Origin: Actinomyces oris | Lineage (GTDB): Bacteria > Actinomycetota > Actinomycetes > Actinomycetales > Actinomycetaceae | NCBI RefSeq assembly: GCF_001937665.1 | Contig: NZ_MSKL01000019.1 | Span: 1 to 64,000, forward strand | DNA length: 64,000 nucleotides | Reading direction: 5' to 3' | Program-made: the position numbers and the translations under genes | Shown here: positions 1 to 7,653 of the stretch, one piece after another | Layout of the letters: each line of letters starts with the position of its first letter | Position numbering within the stretch: position 1 is the stretch's first letter | The notes under the pieces: model-generated | Databases searched by the model: none | What the model was told of the DNA's origin: nothing | What the model saw: only the letters and a program-made list of their open reading frames with translations

Positions 1-959
1 TACGGCCCGTCCCCGTCTCCGGCCCTGTTCTACGGCCCGTCCCCGTCACCGACCCCAACCACCGGCCCGCTCCCATCACCCACGGCCCCGACGACGTCGC
101 CCTCGTCTTCGAGAGCGGCGGCATGCGTGGGGCCTACACGGCCGGCCTCGTGCGCGTCATGCTGGAGGCCGGGCTCTCCTTCCCCTGGGTCGGTGGCATC
201 TCCGCGGGCTGCACCAACACCTGCAACTTCGTCTCCCGGGACACCTGGCGCACCCGCGAGGCCTACCTGGGACTGACCACCGACCCCAAGGCCGGCGGCT
301 GGGGCAGCTTCGTGACCGGCAAGGGCTACTTCAACTCCGAGCACATCTACCTGCACACCTCCGCGCCCGACGAGTCCATCCCCTTCGACTGGGAGACCTT
401 CGCCGCCTCACCGGCCACGGTGCGCCTGGGCGCCTTCCGCTGCGACACCGGCCAGGAGGTCTACTGGGGCCTGGAGGACATGCCCACCATGGCGGACCTG
501 CTGGTACGGGCCCGCGCGTCGTCGTCGATGCCGGTGCTCATGCCCATGGTCGAGGTCGACGGCGCCCCCTACGTGGACGGCGCCGTCGGACCCACCGGCG
601 GCTTCGCCATCGACGCCGCCCGCGCCGACGGGTACGACAAGCTGCTCGTGGTCATGACCCGCCCCGAGGACTACCGCAAACCGCCCATGCGACGCCACGA
701 GATCGAGATCCTCCAGCGGCTCTACGCCCGCTACCCGGCCCTAGTTCAGGCCGTCATCGACCGCCCCGAGAACTACAACCGCACTGTCGAGGAGCTGGAG
801 CACCTGCGCAGCCAGGGGAGCGTCTACCTCTTCCGGCCCGAGCGCATGCCCATCGCCAACGGCGAGCTGCGCTACGACCGCATCGTCACCGCCTTCGAGG
901 CCGGCCTGGCCCAGGCCCGCCGCGAGCTGCCCGCCATCGAGGCCTTCCTGGCGAGCTGA
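1..959 (+). CDS. patatin-like phospholipase family protein (5' partial)
   Basis: This is a patatin-fold serine acyl hydrolase, expected to cleave acyl esters of phospholipids or other lipids with a Ser-Asp dyad. The oxyanion-type motif FESGGMRGAYTAG, the nucleophile elbow GISAG and the catalytic-Asp motif VDGAVG are all visible, in the order and spacing of the YjjU/RssA-like bacterial patatins. The frame is open to the first base of the window, and the conserved ESGGMRG motif sits right at the first in-frame ATG (position 123). The true start therefore lies upstream, at or beyond the window edge, and the gene is 5' incomplete here. Codons before 123 encode a proline-rich stretch with a near-repeat of ten residues. 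The family call is firm; substrate and location are unknown. Confidence 0.85.
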   Translation, partial: RPVPVSGPVLRPVPVTDPNHRPAPITHGPDDVALVFESGGMRGAYTAGLVRVMLEAGLSFPWVGGISAGCTNTCNFVSRDTWRTREAYLGLTTDPKAGGWGSFVTGKGYFNSEHIYLHTSAPDESIPFDWETFAASPATVRLGAFRCDTGQEVYWGLEDMPTMADLLVRARASSSMPVLMPMVEVDGAPYVDGAVGPTGGFAIDAARADGYDKLLVVMTRPEDYRKPPMRRHEIEILQRLYARYPALVQAVIDRPENYNRTVEELEHLRSQGSVYLFRPERMPIANGELRYDRIVTAFEAGLAQARRELPAIEAFLAS

Positions 960-961
960 GC

Positions 962-1528
962 TCAGTGCGGCAGGGCGACGCCGTAGCGAGCGATGTCCTG
1001 GCCCTCGTCGAAGCCGAAGGTGATGACCGGCGGCACCGGCCGGCCGCCGTCGAGGGAGGCGGCCAGCAGATCCAGGACGTGGCGCTCGTGCGGCGGAACC
1101 GCCTCGGGCAGGTCGGTCAGGGAGAACCAGCGCAGGCCCGCGTTCTTGGCCGGCTCACGCACACTCGGCGTGCCCGCCCAGGTCCGCAGCGTGAAGAACA
1201 GGTCGATGCGCTGCTCCAGAGCCGCGCCGCCGAGGTCATTGGTGCGGTGCATCGCCGTCAGCGCCGTCAGGTCCTTCGCCTCGACGCGGATCCCCAGCTC
1301 TTCGTCGGTCTCACGCACAGCCGTCTCGAGGACACTCTCGGCGGCCTCGACGTGACCCGAGGCGCCGCAGGCCCAGTGTCCGTCCATGTAGCCGGTGCCC
1401 TGCCGCAGCTGGAGGAGCACCTGGGGCGCGGTGCTCACCGGGCCGGCGTCCCAGTCGGAGACACCCGGATGGGGGCGCAGGAGGTAGACGTAGGCGGCGG
1501 GAACAAGGGTGAAGGAGTGGACGGCCAT
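962..1528 (-). CDS. Nudix hydrolase
   Basis: This 188-residue protein is a Nudix pyrophosphohydrolase that would hydrolyse a nucleoside diphosphate linked to another moiety. The Nudix box is complete, running from GHVEAAE through RETDEELGI, which matches G-x5-E-x7-REUxEExGU and supplies the metal-binding glutamates. A longer reading frame extends upstream, but the ATG at 1528 is preferred. It begins the usual N-terminal strand (MAVHSFTLVPAAYVYLL) and is preceded by a TACGGT box seven bases away, which fits leaderless transcription. The gene is convergent with the patatin gene, with only two bases between the stop codons. The substrate cannot be told from sequence. Confidence 0.9.
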   Translation of the reverse strand: MAVHSFTLVPAAYVYLLRPHPGVSDWDAGPVSTAPQVLLQLRQGTGYMDGHWACGASGHVEAAESVLETAVRETDEELGIRVEAKDLTALTAMHRTNDLGGAALEQRIDLFFTLRTWAGTPSVREPAKNAGLRWFSLTDLPEAVPPHERHVLDLLAASLDGGRPVPPVITFGFDEGQDIARYGVALPH

Positions 1529-1535
1529 GACGACC

Positions 1536-1541
1536 ACCGTA
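1536..1541 (-). promoter_or_regulatory. -10 box of leaderless promoter (Nudix gene)
   Basis: TACGGT on the minus strand lies 7 nt before the ATG at 1528, with no Shine-Dalgarno sequence between. It matches the actinobacterial TANNNT -10 pattern for transcripts that begin at the start codon. Confidence 0.5.
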
Positions 1542-1915
1542 GACCAGGTGCCCGACCGGAGTAGGTGGAAGGGTTTGTGGGGAGAACTGTCGGGATATGG
1601 GTGACAGGGACTCATGAAACCATCAGGAATGTAGGCGATGCTCCGGTGCAGTCAGTCATCAGTGGCCGTCTGTGGCAATTCTGCAGTGTGCCCGCTCTGG
1701 GGGCATCGGAGATTCACCTCGGCGGTAACGCTGCCGGCTCGGCGTCGGACAACTAGGCTTCTACCTGGGGCGACGGGACACTGTGGGCCCAGCCCGCGAA
1801 CCCGGTTCCACTGCCGATCGTCAGCCGTCGACACGATCAATGATGACCGATGCCGACCCGAGCACGACCGACGCCCCGTTGACGTCGATTGACGACGCTG
1901 CCTGAGGAGGACTCG
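1542..1915. other. divergent intergenic region
   Basis: This stretch separates the divergent Nudix and serine hydrolase genes. It carries the minus-strand promoter at its left end and a strong Shine-Dalgarno sequence (AGGAGG at 1905-1910) at its right end. Short open frames inside it lack ribosome binding sites and actinobacterial codon bias, so I see no gene here. Confidence 0.5.
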
Positions 1916-2941
1916 ATGCAGACCAGCCTTACTCGGCTCACGGCCGACGACGGAGTGCGTCTGGTCGTGCACATCTGGCTCCCCGAGTGGCTCATTGACG
2001 GCTCCCTCCTGGTGGCCGACGCTCCCGAGGACGGCGCCCCGGTGCGCCCTATGGCCGCGCCGCGCCCGCAGGTACCCGGCGCCGCCCGCCCCCGGGGCAT
2101 CATCGTCATCGCCCACGGCATGGCCGAGCACGCCTCGCGCTACGCCCGCTTCGCCGCCTCCGCGGTGGAGGAGGGCTACGCGGTCCTGGCCGAGGACCAC
2201 CGAGGCCACGGGGCCACCGCCGCACCGGATGGCTTCGGCTTCATCGCCGAGCGGGACGGGTGGGACAGGGTCGTGGCCGACATGGGCACCGTCCTGGACG
2301 CGGCCCGGCGGGCCTGGCCCGATGTTCCGGTCTTCCTGGTGGGCCACTCCTGGGGCTCCTTCCTGGCCCGCGACCTGGCCGCCCGCCGCGGCGGCGAGCT
2401 GGCCGGCCTCATCCTGTTGGGGACCGGTGCGGGAATCGGTGCGTTGGCCGGCCCCGCCGCAGCGATCTGCGCCGGGGAGTCCCGGCTGCGCGGCCCACGC
2501 CGCCCCTCCCGGCTGCTCAACGCACTCGCCTTCGGTCCCTACCAGCGGCACTTCGCCCCCAACCGCACCGAGGCCGACTGGATCAGCCGGGACGTTCACG
2601 AGGTCGACCGCTACGTCGCCGACCCCTGGTGCGGGTTCGCCTACCCCTCGAGCTTCTACCGCGACATCATTTCAGGGCAGGAGGTCGTCAACACGGCCGC
2701 CCACGCCGCGGCAGTGCCCGCGGGGCTGCCCATGCTCCTGGCCTCCGGGGGCCGGGATCCGGTCGGTGCCATGGGAAGGGGCGTCCAGCGGGCCGCCACT
2801 CTCTACCGCCGCGCCGGCGTACGGGAGGTCTCCGTCATCCTCTACCCGGGCGGGCGCCACGAGCTGCTCAACGAGACCAACCGGGACCAGGTCACCGGCG
2901 ACATCCTCACCTGGATTGACGGACACCTGCCTGAACTGTGA
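1916..2941 (+). CDS. alpha/beta hydrolase, monoacylglycerol lipase/lysophospholipase-like
   Basis: This is a 341-residue alpha/beta hydrolase of the Hydrolase_4 (monoacylglycerol lipase/PldB-like) group, predicted to release fatty acids from monoacylglycerols or lysophospholipids. The family HG motif IVIAHGMAEHASRY, the nucleophile elbow VGHSWGS, the acidic-residue region GGRDPVG and the catalytic histidine in YPGGRHELLNE occur in the expected order. No signal peptide is seen, so it is probably cytoplasmic. The ATG at 1916 is chosen because AGGAGG lies five bases upstream; an in-frame TTG at 1889 lacks such a site. The gene stands alone between the Nudix gene and bioY. Confidence 0.88.
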   Translation: MQTSLTRLTADDGVRLVVHIWLPEWLIDGSLLVADAPEDGAPVRPMAAPRPQVPGAARPRGIIVIAHGMAEHASRYARFAASAVEEGYAVLAEDHRGHGATAAPDGFGFIAERDGWDRVVADMGTVLDAARRAWPDVPVFLVGHSWGSFLARDLAARRGGELAGLILLGTGAGIGALAGPAAAICAGESRLRGPRRPSRLLNALAFGPYQRHFAPNRTEADWISRDVHEVDRYVADPWCGFAYPSSFYRDIISGQEVVNTAAHAAAVPAGLPMLLASGGRDPVGAMGRGVQRAATLYRRAGVREVSVILYPGGRHELLNETNRDQVTGDILTWIDGHLPEL

Positions 2942-2987
2942 GAACCACCGGGTAATCGCGGATTCTAAGGCGGACACCCGCGTAATT

Positions 2988-3006
2988 CTTGTAGGAAACC
3001 TACAAG
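2988..3006. promoter_or_regulatory. perfect palindrome upstream of bioY, candidate operator
   Basis: CTTGTAGG-AAA-CCTACAAG has perfect 8-bp arms around a 3-bp spacer. It ends 66 bp before the bioY start and about 55 bp before the predicted -10 box. Position and symmetry suggest a dimeric repressor site; its half-site is only loosely like the TTGTAAACC half-site of BirA, and the spacing is much shorter. Confidence 0.45.
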
Positions 3007-3060
3007 TCATGGTCTGGCTCTTCGGTGGGAACCGGTCGTTCGTCATGTCGGCGGTCCCCG

Positions 3061-3066
3061 TATGGT
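3061..3066 (+). promoter_or_regulatory. -10 box of leaderless promoter (bioY)
   Basis: TATGGT lies exactly 6 nt before the ATG at 3073, matching the TANNNT-N6-start arrangement seen repeatedly in this window. Confidence 0.5.
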
Positions 3067-3072
3067 GGAGCC

Positions 3073-3681
3073 ATGATCACCAAACCCTCCACCCCGGCCG
3101 CCGGCTCCGCGGCCCGCTCAGAATCCGTTACCAGCGCCGCCAACCCCGCTCTTGTCCGCGTTCGTGAGGTCGGGCTGATCCTGGCCGGCACCGTCGCCCT
3201 GATCCTCATCGGTCAGATCGCGATCCCCCTGCCCTTCACCCCTGTGCCGATCTCCATGGGCACCTTCGCCGCTCTGGGCGTCGGCGCCGTCCTCGGTTCG
3301 CGCCGCGGCGCCCTGTCCGCGATGCTCCTCGGCGTCCTGGCCGCCGTCGGCGCCCCGGTCCTGGCCGGCTGGAACGGTGGCGTGGGCGTCACCTTCGGCT
3401 ACGTCATCGGCTACACCCTCATCGCCGCCATCGCCGGACGCGCCGCCACCGTGTGGTCGCGCCACTCCGGCTCCACGACCGCTCGGGTCGCCACTGGCGT
3501 CGCCCTCATGCTGCTGGCCTCGGCCTCGGTCTACGTCCCGGGCCTGATCTGGCTGAAGGTCGCCACCGGCGCCAGCTGGGGCACTACCCTGACCCTGGGC
3601 CTGGTGCCCTTCATCGTGGGGGACATCCTCAAGTCAGTGGTCGCCACCGGCCTGCTGCCCGTGCGCAGCCGGATTCGCTGA
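3073..3681 (+). CDS. bioY: biotin transporter BioY
   Basis: BioY is the substrate-binding S component of the ECF-type biotin importer and resides in the cytoplasmic membrane. The 202-residue protein has about six hydrophobic segments and the family pattern IAIPLPFTPVPISMGTFA near the N-terminus, GSRRGALSAMLLGVLAAVGAPV in the middle, and the lipid-facing helices typical of BioY. No bioM or bioN energising genes adjoin, so it would work alone or with a shared ECF module elsewhere. The ATG at 3073 is chosen for its TATGGT box 6 nt upstream; an in-frame upstream GTG at 3025 would add a basic, non-conserved tail. The palindrome at 2988-3006 suggests regulation, plausibly by biotin. Confidence 0.92.
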   Translation: MITKPSTPAAGSAARSESVTSAANPALVRVREVGLILAGTVALILIGQIAIPLPFTPVPISMGTFAALGVGAVLGSRRGALSAMLLGVLAAVGAPVLAGWNGGVGVTFGYVIGYTLIAAIAGRAATVWSRHSGSTTARVATGVALMLLASASVYVPGLIWLKVATGASWGTTLTLGLVPFIVGDILKSVVATGLLPVRSRIR

Positions 3682-3710
3682 CCATCCCCGAACGGCACGA
3701 GTCCGACCCT

Positions 3711-3751
3711 CCGTGTGCCCTGCCGCGCTGCGCGCTCGGCGGGGCACACGG
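3711..3751 (+). terminator. bioY terminator hairpin
   Basis: A 15-bp stem (one T-G wobble) with arms at 3711-3725 and 3737-3751 and an 11-nt loop lies 29 bp after the bioY stop. There is no clear T tract, so termination efficiency is uncertain. Confidence 0.55.
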
Positions 3752-3786
3752 GCCTCAAGGCCCGCTTCCGGGCGGTCGGTGCGGGT

Positions 3787-3792
3787 TAGAGT
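3787..3792 (+). promoter_or_regulatory. -10 box of leaderless promoter (LLM oxidoreductase)
   Basis: TAGAGT stands 6 nt before the ATG at 3799; no ribosome binding site is present in between. Confidence 0.5.
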
Positions 3793-3798
3793 GCCCGT

Positions 3799-4914
3799 AT
3801 GAGTCAGCCCGAAAGGCGGGCCATACCCGTCCTGTCCGTCATGGACATGGTCCCCGTCAGCGCCGGATGCAGCCGCACCGACGCCCTCACCGACATGATC
3901 GCCCTCGCTCGAGCCGCCGACGCCGCCGGCTACGAGCGCTACTGGTTGGCCGAGCACCACGGCTCCGCCACCTACCTCTCCTCGGCGACCATCGTCCTCA
4001 TGGGGCAGGTCCTGGCCGCCACCGAGCGCCTGGGTGTCGCCTCCGGTGGGATCATGCTGCCCAACCATGCCCCGCTCGTCGTCGCCGAGCAGATCGGAAC
4101 CCTGGCCACCCTCTACCCAGGCCGGGTCGAGCTGGGACTGGGGCGGGCCCCGGGCACCGACCGGCGCACGGCCGCCGCGCTGCGCCGAGGGGCCTCCGAC
4201 CCGGGACACTTCGCCGAGGAGATCCTCGAGATCCTCACCTACCTCGGTGACGAGCCCGTACCGGAACGGGTCCCCGGATCCCTCCTCCTGGGCGCCCCCG
4301 GCGTTCCCGACGACGCCGTCCAGACACCCGATCCCGACGGCCCCCGGGTGCGGGCCATCCCGGGGGAGGGCACCCACCCGAACGTCTGGGTGCTCGGCTC
4401 CTCCGTCAACGGGGCGCGTGTGGCCGGCCGGCTCGGACTGCCCTTCGCCGTCGCCTCGCACTTCGCCCCGGTCCAGGCCGAGGCGGCCATCGCCACCTAC
4501 CGCTCCGTCCTCGAGTCCAGGACGGAGGACGCCCAAGGACACCAAGGCGCGCCGGGTGCTCCGCGGGTCGCGGCCGCCGTCAACGTCATGGTGGCTCCCA
4601 GCCAGGAGGAGGCCCGCCTGCTGTTCAGCACCGCCATGGCCGCCGCCGCCCGTATCGTCGGCAATCGGCCCGGCCCGCTCGACTCACCCAGCGAGGACCC
4701 GCAGGCCTGGCGCGCCTACGCGCCCGGCAGGGAGGGCGCCGTCGAGGCGGCCATGTCCCTGTCCTTCGTCGGGACGGCCGACGACGTCGCCGCCCGCCTG
4801 CGTGAGCAGGCCGCCCGGTGGGACCTCGACGAGATCCTCGTGGTCACCTACGCCCACGACCCGGCCCTGCGGCGCCGCTCCTACGAGTTGCTCGCCCAGG
4901 CCTGGACCGCCTGA
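3799..4914 (+). CDS. LLM class flavin-dependent oxidoreductase
   Basis: The 371-residue protein belongs to the bacterial luciferase-like monooxygenase superfamily, the MsnO8/YhbW-like branch that uses reduced flavin supplied by a partner reductase. Typical motifs are YERYWLAEHH, GGIMLPNHAPLVVAEQ and RVELGLGRAPGTD, followed by the late FVGTADDVAARLRE segment that closes the TIM barrel. The start at 3799 follows a leaderless promoter box and gives the usual family length. It is separated from bioY by a hairpin and appears to be a single-gene unit. The substrate is not known, and no flavin reductase gene lies nearby. Confidence 0.88.
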   Translation: MSQPERRAIPVLSVMDMVPVSAGCSRTDALTDMIALARAADAAGYERYWLAEHHGSATYLSSATIVLMGQVLAATERLGVASGGIMLPNHAPLVVAEQIGTLATLYPGRVELGLGRAPGTDRRTAAALRRGASDPGHFAEEILEILTYLGDEPVPERVPGSLLLGAPGVPDDAVQTPDPDGPRVRAIPGEGTHPNVWVLGSSVNGARVAGRLGLPFAVASHFAPVQAEAAIATYRSVLESRTEDAQGHQGAPGAPRVAAAVNVMVAPSQEEARLLFSTAMAAAARIVGNRPGPLDSPSEDPQAWRAYAPGREGAVEAAMSLSFVGTADDVAARLREQAARWDLDEILVVTYAHDPALRRRSYELLAQAWTA

Positions 4915-4953
4915 ACACGCCAGTTTCTCACGGTTTAACACCTGTTCCACGTG

Positions 4954-4983
4954 TTGGTCCTGTTTCCTCAGTGGACGTAGTAT
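4954..4983 (+). promoter_or_regulatory. candidate promoter of the first opp operon
   Basis: TTGGTC at 4954-4959 and TAGTAT at 4978-4983 are spaced by 18 bp. They lie about 95 bp before the start of the substrate-binding protein gene, leaving a leader that contains its GGAGG site. Confidence 0.4.
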
Positions 4984-5078
4984 CCCCGCCTATGGGCGGC
5001 GCCTGAGCCCCTCAGTGCGCCGGAAACCCCCTGATCCAGTGACGAATCCCAGTCGGTTCCATGCCCCATGGAGGTCGC

Positions 5079-6704
5079 ATGAACAACGCCCTGACAGTGT
5101 CGCGCCGTGGCTTCGGGCTCGGCGCGGCCGCCTTCGGCCTGCTCCTGGTCTCAGGATGCTCGCGCGGATCGAGCTCGACAGGAGGCGGACTGGGCAGCGG
5201 CAGCGGCAAGCTGACCCTGGCCTACAACTCCGACGGTCCTCACAAGACCTGGGCCGAGGCCGTGTGCCACTCGGTGTCCAACGTCCTGGGCATCACCATG
5301 GAGCCCCTACCGGTGGCCCAGTTCTCCGAGATGCGTTCCGCCATCACCAAGCACACCCTCCTGGGCGCCTTCCGCAGCGGCTGGTTGGCCGACTACCCCT
5401 CACTGGAGAACTTCCTCAACGCCACCTTCCAGACCGGTGCCGGCGCGAACGACTCCCAGTACTCCTCGAAGGCCTTCGACGACCTCCTGGCCCAGGCGGC
5501 GGGCGCCACCGATCCCCAGACCGCCTACGGCTACTTCCGCCAGGCCCAGTCCCAGCTCTTCGCCGACCTGCCCGGTATCCCGCTGTGGTACCAGAACGGG
5601 ATCGGCGGCTACTCCCGCAACGCCTCCAACGTCGACTTCAACTGGACCGGTATCCCGGTATACGAGGAGGCCCGCTCCAGCGCCAACGACGGCGTCATCC
5701 TGGCCAATCTCTCCGAGCCGCAGAACTCCTTGCTGCCCACCAACACCAATGAGTCCAACGGTGGGCGGGTCCTCGACCTGATCTACGCCGGCCTGATCCG
5801 CTACGACAAGGACGGCAACGTCATCAACGAGGTGGCCTCCTCCATCGAGACCAAGGACAACCAGCATTACACGATCACCCTCAAACCGGGCTGGACCTTC
5901 TCCGACGGCAGCCCGGTGACATCCGACTCCTTCATCAAGGCCTGGAAGTTCGGCGCCCTGCTGTCCAACGCCCAGCTCGGCTCCTCCTTCTTCGAGAGGA
6001 TCAAGGGATTCTCCTACGACGAGGACTCCGAGCTGACGGGGCTGACCAAGGTGGACGACCTCACCTTCACGGTCGAGCTGAACGCCCCGGCGTCGGACTT
6101 CAAGATCAGCCTGGGGCACTACGCCTACTATCCGATGCCGGAATCCGCCTTCAAGGACCCCAAGGCATACGGCGCCAAGCCCGTGGGCAACGGCCCCTAC
6201 CGGCTCGTCTCCTGGGACCACGACAGCCGGATCGTCCTGGAGCCCAACCCCGCCTACGCCGGCGGGCGAACCGTGGCGAACAAGGGCATCACCTTCAAGC
6301 TGTACACGAGCTTGGACTCGGTCTACAACGACTTGCTCGCCGATGCCATCGACATCACTGACGGAGTCCCCGACTCCTTCCTGCCCATCTTCCAGAAGCA
6401 GCTGGGCGAGCGTGCCATCAACAAGCCGGCCGCATACTTCCAGGGACTCGCCATCGACGTCACCCACGAGCACTGGAAGATGGACGAGGAAGGGCGCGCC
6501 CGCCGCGCCGCCATCTGCCGGGCCATCGACCGCAAGCTCATCTGCGACAAGCTCTACTACGGCACCCGCACGCCCGCCAAGGACTTCACCGCTCCCACCG
6601 TTGTGGGCTGGACGCCGGATGTCCCGGGCAACGAGGTTCTCACCTACGACCCGGACGAGGCCAGACGCCTGTGGGCCAAGGCCGAGGCCATCTCCAAGTT
6701 CTGA
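5079..6704 (+). CDS. oligopeptide ABC transporter substrate-binding lipoprotein, circularly permuted
   Basis: This is a cluster-C (SBP_bac_5/OppA-type) solute-binding lipoprotein for the importer encoded just downstream. The signal has a twin-arginine motif SRRGFGL and lipobox VSGC (Cys27). What follows is out of order. Residues about 44-198 carry blocks normally found at the C-terminus of this family (LTLAYNSDGPHKTW, GAFRSGWLADYPSLENF, LPGIPLWYQNG, FNWTGIPVYEEA). Residues about 199-541 then carry the normal N-terminal and middle blocks (GVILANLSEPQNSLLPTNTN, YTITLKPGWTFSDGSPVTSD, VGNGPYRLVSWDHDS), ending at WAKAEAISKF. Joining end to start restores the standard order with almost nothing missing, so the whole fold appears present but permuted. 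The start at 5079 has GGAGG four bases upstream. Family is certain; permutation is read directly from block order. Confidence 0.9.
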   Translation: MNNALTVSRRGFGLGAAAFGLLLVSGCSRGSSSTGGGLGSGSGKLTLAYNSDGPHKTWAEAVCHSVSNVLGITMEPLPVAQFSEMRSAITKHTLLGAFRSGWLADYPSLENFLNATFQTGAGANDSQYSSKAFDDLLAQAAGATDPQTAYGYFRQAQSQLFADLPGIPLWYQNGIGGYSRNASNVDFNWTGIPVYEEARSSANDGVILANLSEPQNSLLPTNTNESNGGRVLDLIYAGLIRYDKDGNVINEVASSIETKDNQHYTITLKPGWTFSDGSPVTSDSFIKAWKFGALLSNAQLGSSFFERIKGFSYDEDSELTGLTKVDDLTFTVELNAPASDFKISLGHYAYYPMPESAFKDPKAYGAKPVGNGPYRLVSWDHDSRIVLEPNPAYAGGRTVANKGITFKLYTSLDSVYNDLLADAIDITDGVPDSFLPIFQKQLGERAINKPAAYFQGLAIDVTHEHWKMDEEGRARRAAICRAIDRKLICDKLYYGTRTPAKDFTAPTVVGWTPDVPGNEVLTYDPDEARRLWAKAEAISKF

Positions 6705-6723
6705 GCGGGAGGAAGAAGGAGAC

Positions 6724-7653
6724 ATGCTTCGCTACGTCGCACGCAGGCTGCTGCAGATGGTCCCGGTGTTCTTCGGTGCCACGCTGCTCATCTACGCCAT
6801 GGTCTTCGCCCTGCCGGGCGACCCGATCGCCGCTCTCGGGGGCCAGCGCTCGCTCAGCCCCGAGGTGATCGACCAGATCAAGGCCAGCTACCACCTCGAC
6901 AAGCCCTTCATCGTCCAGTACCTGCTCTACCTCAAGGGGCTGTTCACCCTGGACCTGGGCCAGTCGCTGCGGGGGACCGAGTCCGTCCTCGACGTGCTGG
7001 TGCGGGCCTACCCGATCACCATCAAGCTCTCCCTCATGGCCCTGGCCTTCGAGGCCGTCGCGGGCATCGGCTTCGGCCTCGTCGCCGGGGTGAGGAAGGG
7101 CGGCTGGTTCGACGCCACCGTCCTGGTGCTCTCCCTGGTGGTCATCGCCGTGCCCACCTTCGTCATCGGCTTCGTCCTGCAGTTCATCATCGGGGTCCGC
7201 CTGGGATGGCTGCCGGTCACCGCCGGTGAGAGCCCCGGCTTCACCGAGCTCCTCATGCCGGCCATGGTGCTGGGCGCTGTCTCCTTCGCCTACGTGCTGC
7301 GCCTGACCCGCACTGAGGTGGCCGAGAACCTCACCGCCGACCACGTGCGCACCGCCCGGGCCAAGGGCCTGAGCGGGGCCCGTGTCATGATCGTCCACGT
7401 CCTGCGCAACTCCCTGGTCCCGGTCGTCACCTTCCTGGGCGCGGACCTGGGGGCCCTCATGGGCGGCGCCATCGTCACCGAGGGCATCTTCAACATCAAG
7501 GGCGTGGGAGGCACCCTCTACTCCGCCATCATCCGCGGCGACGGACCCATGGTCGTGTCCTTCACGACTGTGCTCGTGCTCGTCTTCATCGTCTCCAACC
7601 TCCTGGTGGACCTGCTCTACGCCGCCCTGGACCCGAGGATCCGCTATGCCTGA
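6724..7653 (+). CDS. oligopeptide ABC transporter permease (OppB/DppB type)
   Basis: This 309-residue integral membrane permease has the OppB layout: an N-terminal helix (VARRLLQMVPVFFGATLLIYAMV), a periplasmic-side loop with GDPIAALGG and FTLDLGQSLRG, then five further membrane segments. The EAA-type coupling loop DHVRTARAKGLSG contacts the ATPase. It pairs with the OppC-type permease, whose start overlaps its stop by eight bases, and together they form the channel fed by the permuted binding protein encoded 19 bp upstream. The ATG at 6724 follows a purine-rich GAAGAAGGA site. Peptide specificity cannot be read from the sequence. Confidence 0.93.
   Translation: MLRYVARRLLQMVPVFFGATLLIYAMVFALPGDPIAALGGQRSLSPEVIDQIKASYHLDKPFIVQYLLYLKGLFTLDLGQSLRGTESVLDVLVRAYPITIKLSLMALAFEAVAGIGFGLVAGVRKGGWFDATVLVLSLVVIAVPTFVIGFVLQFIIGVRLGWLPVTAGESPGFTELLMPAMVLGAVSFAYVLRLTRTEVAENLTADHVRTARAKGLSGARVMIVHVLRNSLVPVVTFLGADLGALMGGAIVTEGIFNIKGVGGTLYSAIIRGDGPMVVSFTTVLVLVFIVSNLLVDLLYAALDPRIRYA

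Noticed and set aside
2941-3072. Riboswitch in front of bioY
   Set aside because: The gene appears leaderless and the only structure is the short palindrome, which lies upstream of the -10 box and so would not be transcribed.
4931-4960. CACGTG within an AACAC...GTGTT imperfect palindrome before the first opp operon
   Set aside because: Arms are only five bases with an imperfect centre; too weak to call an operator although it overlaps the candidate -35 box.
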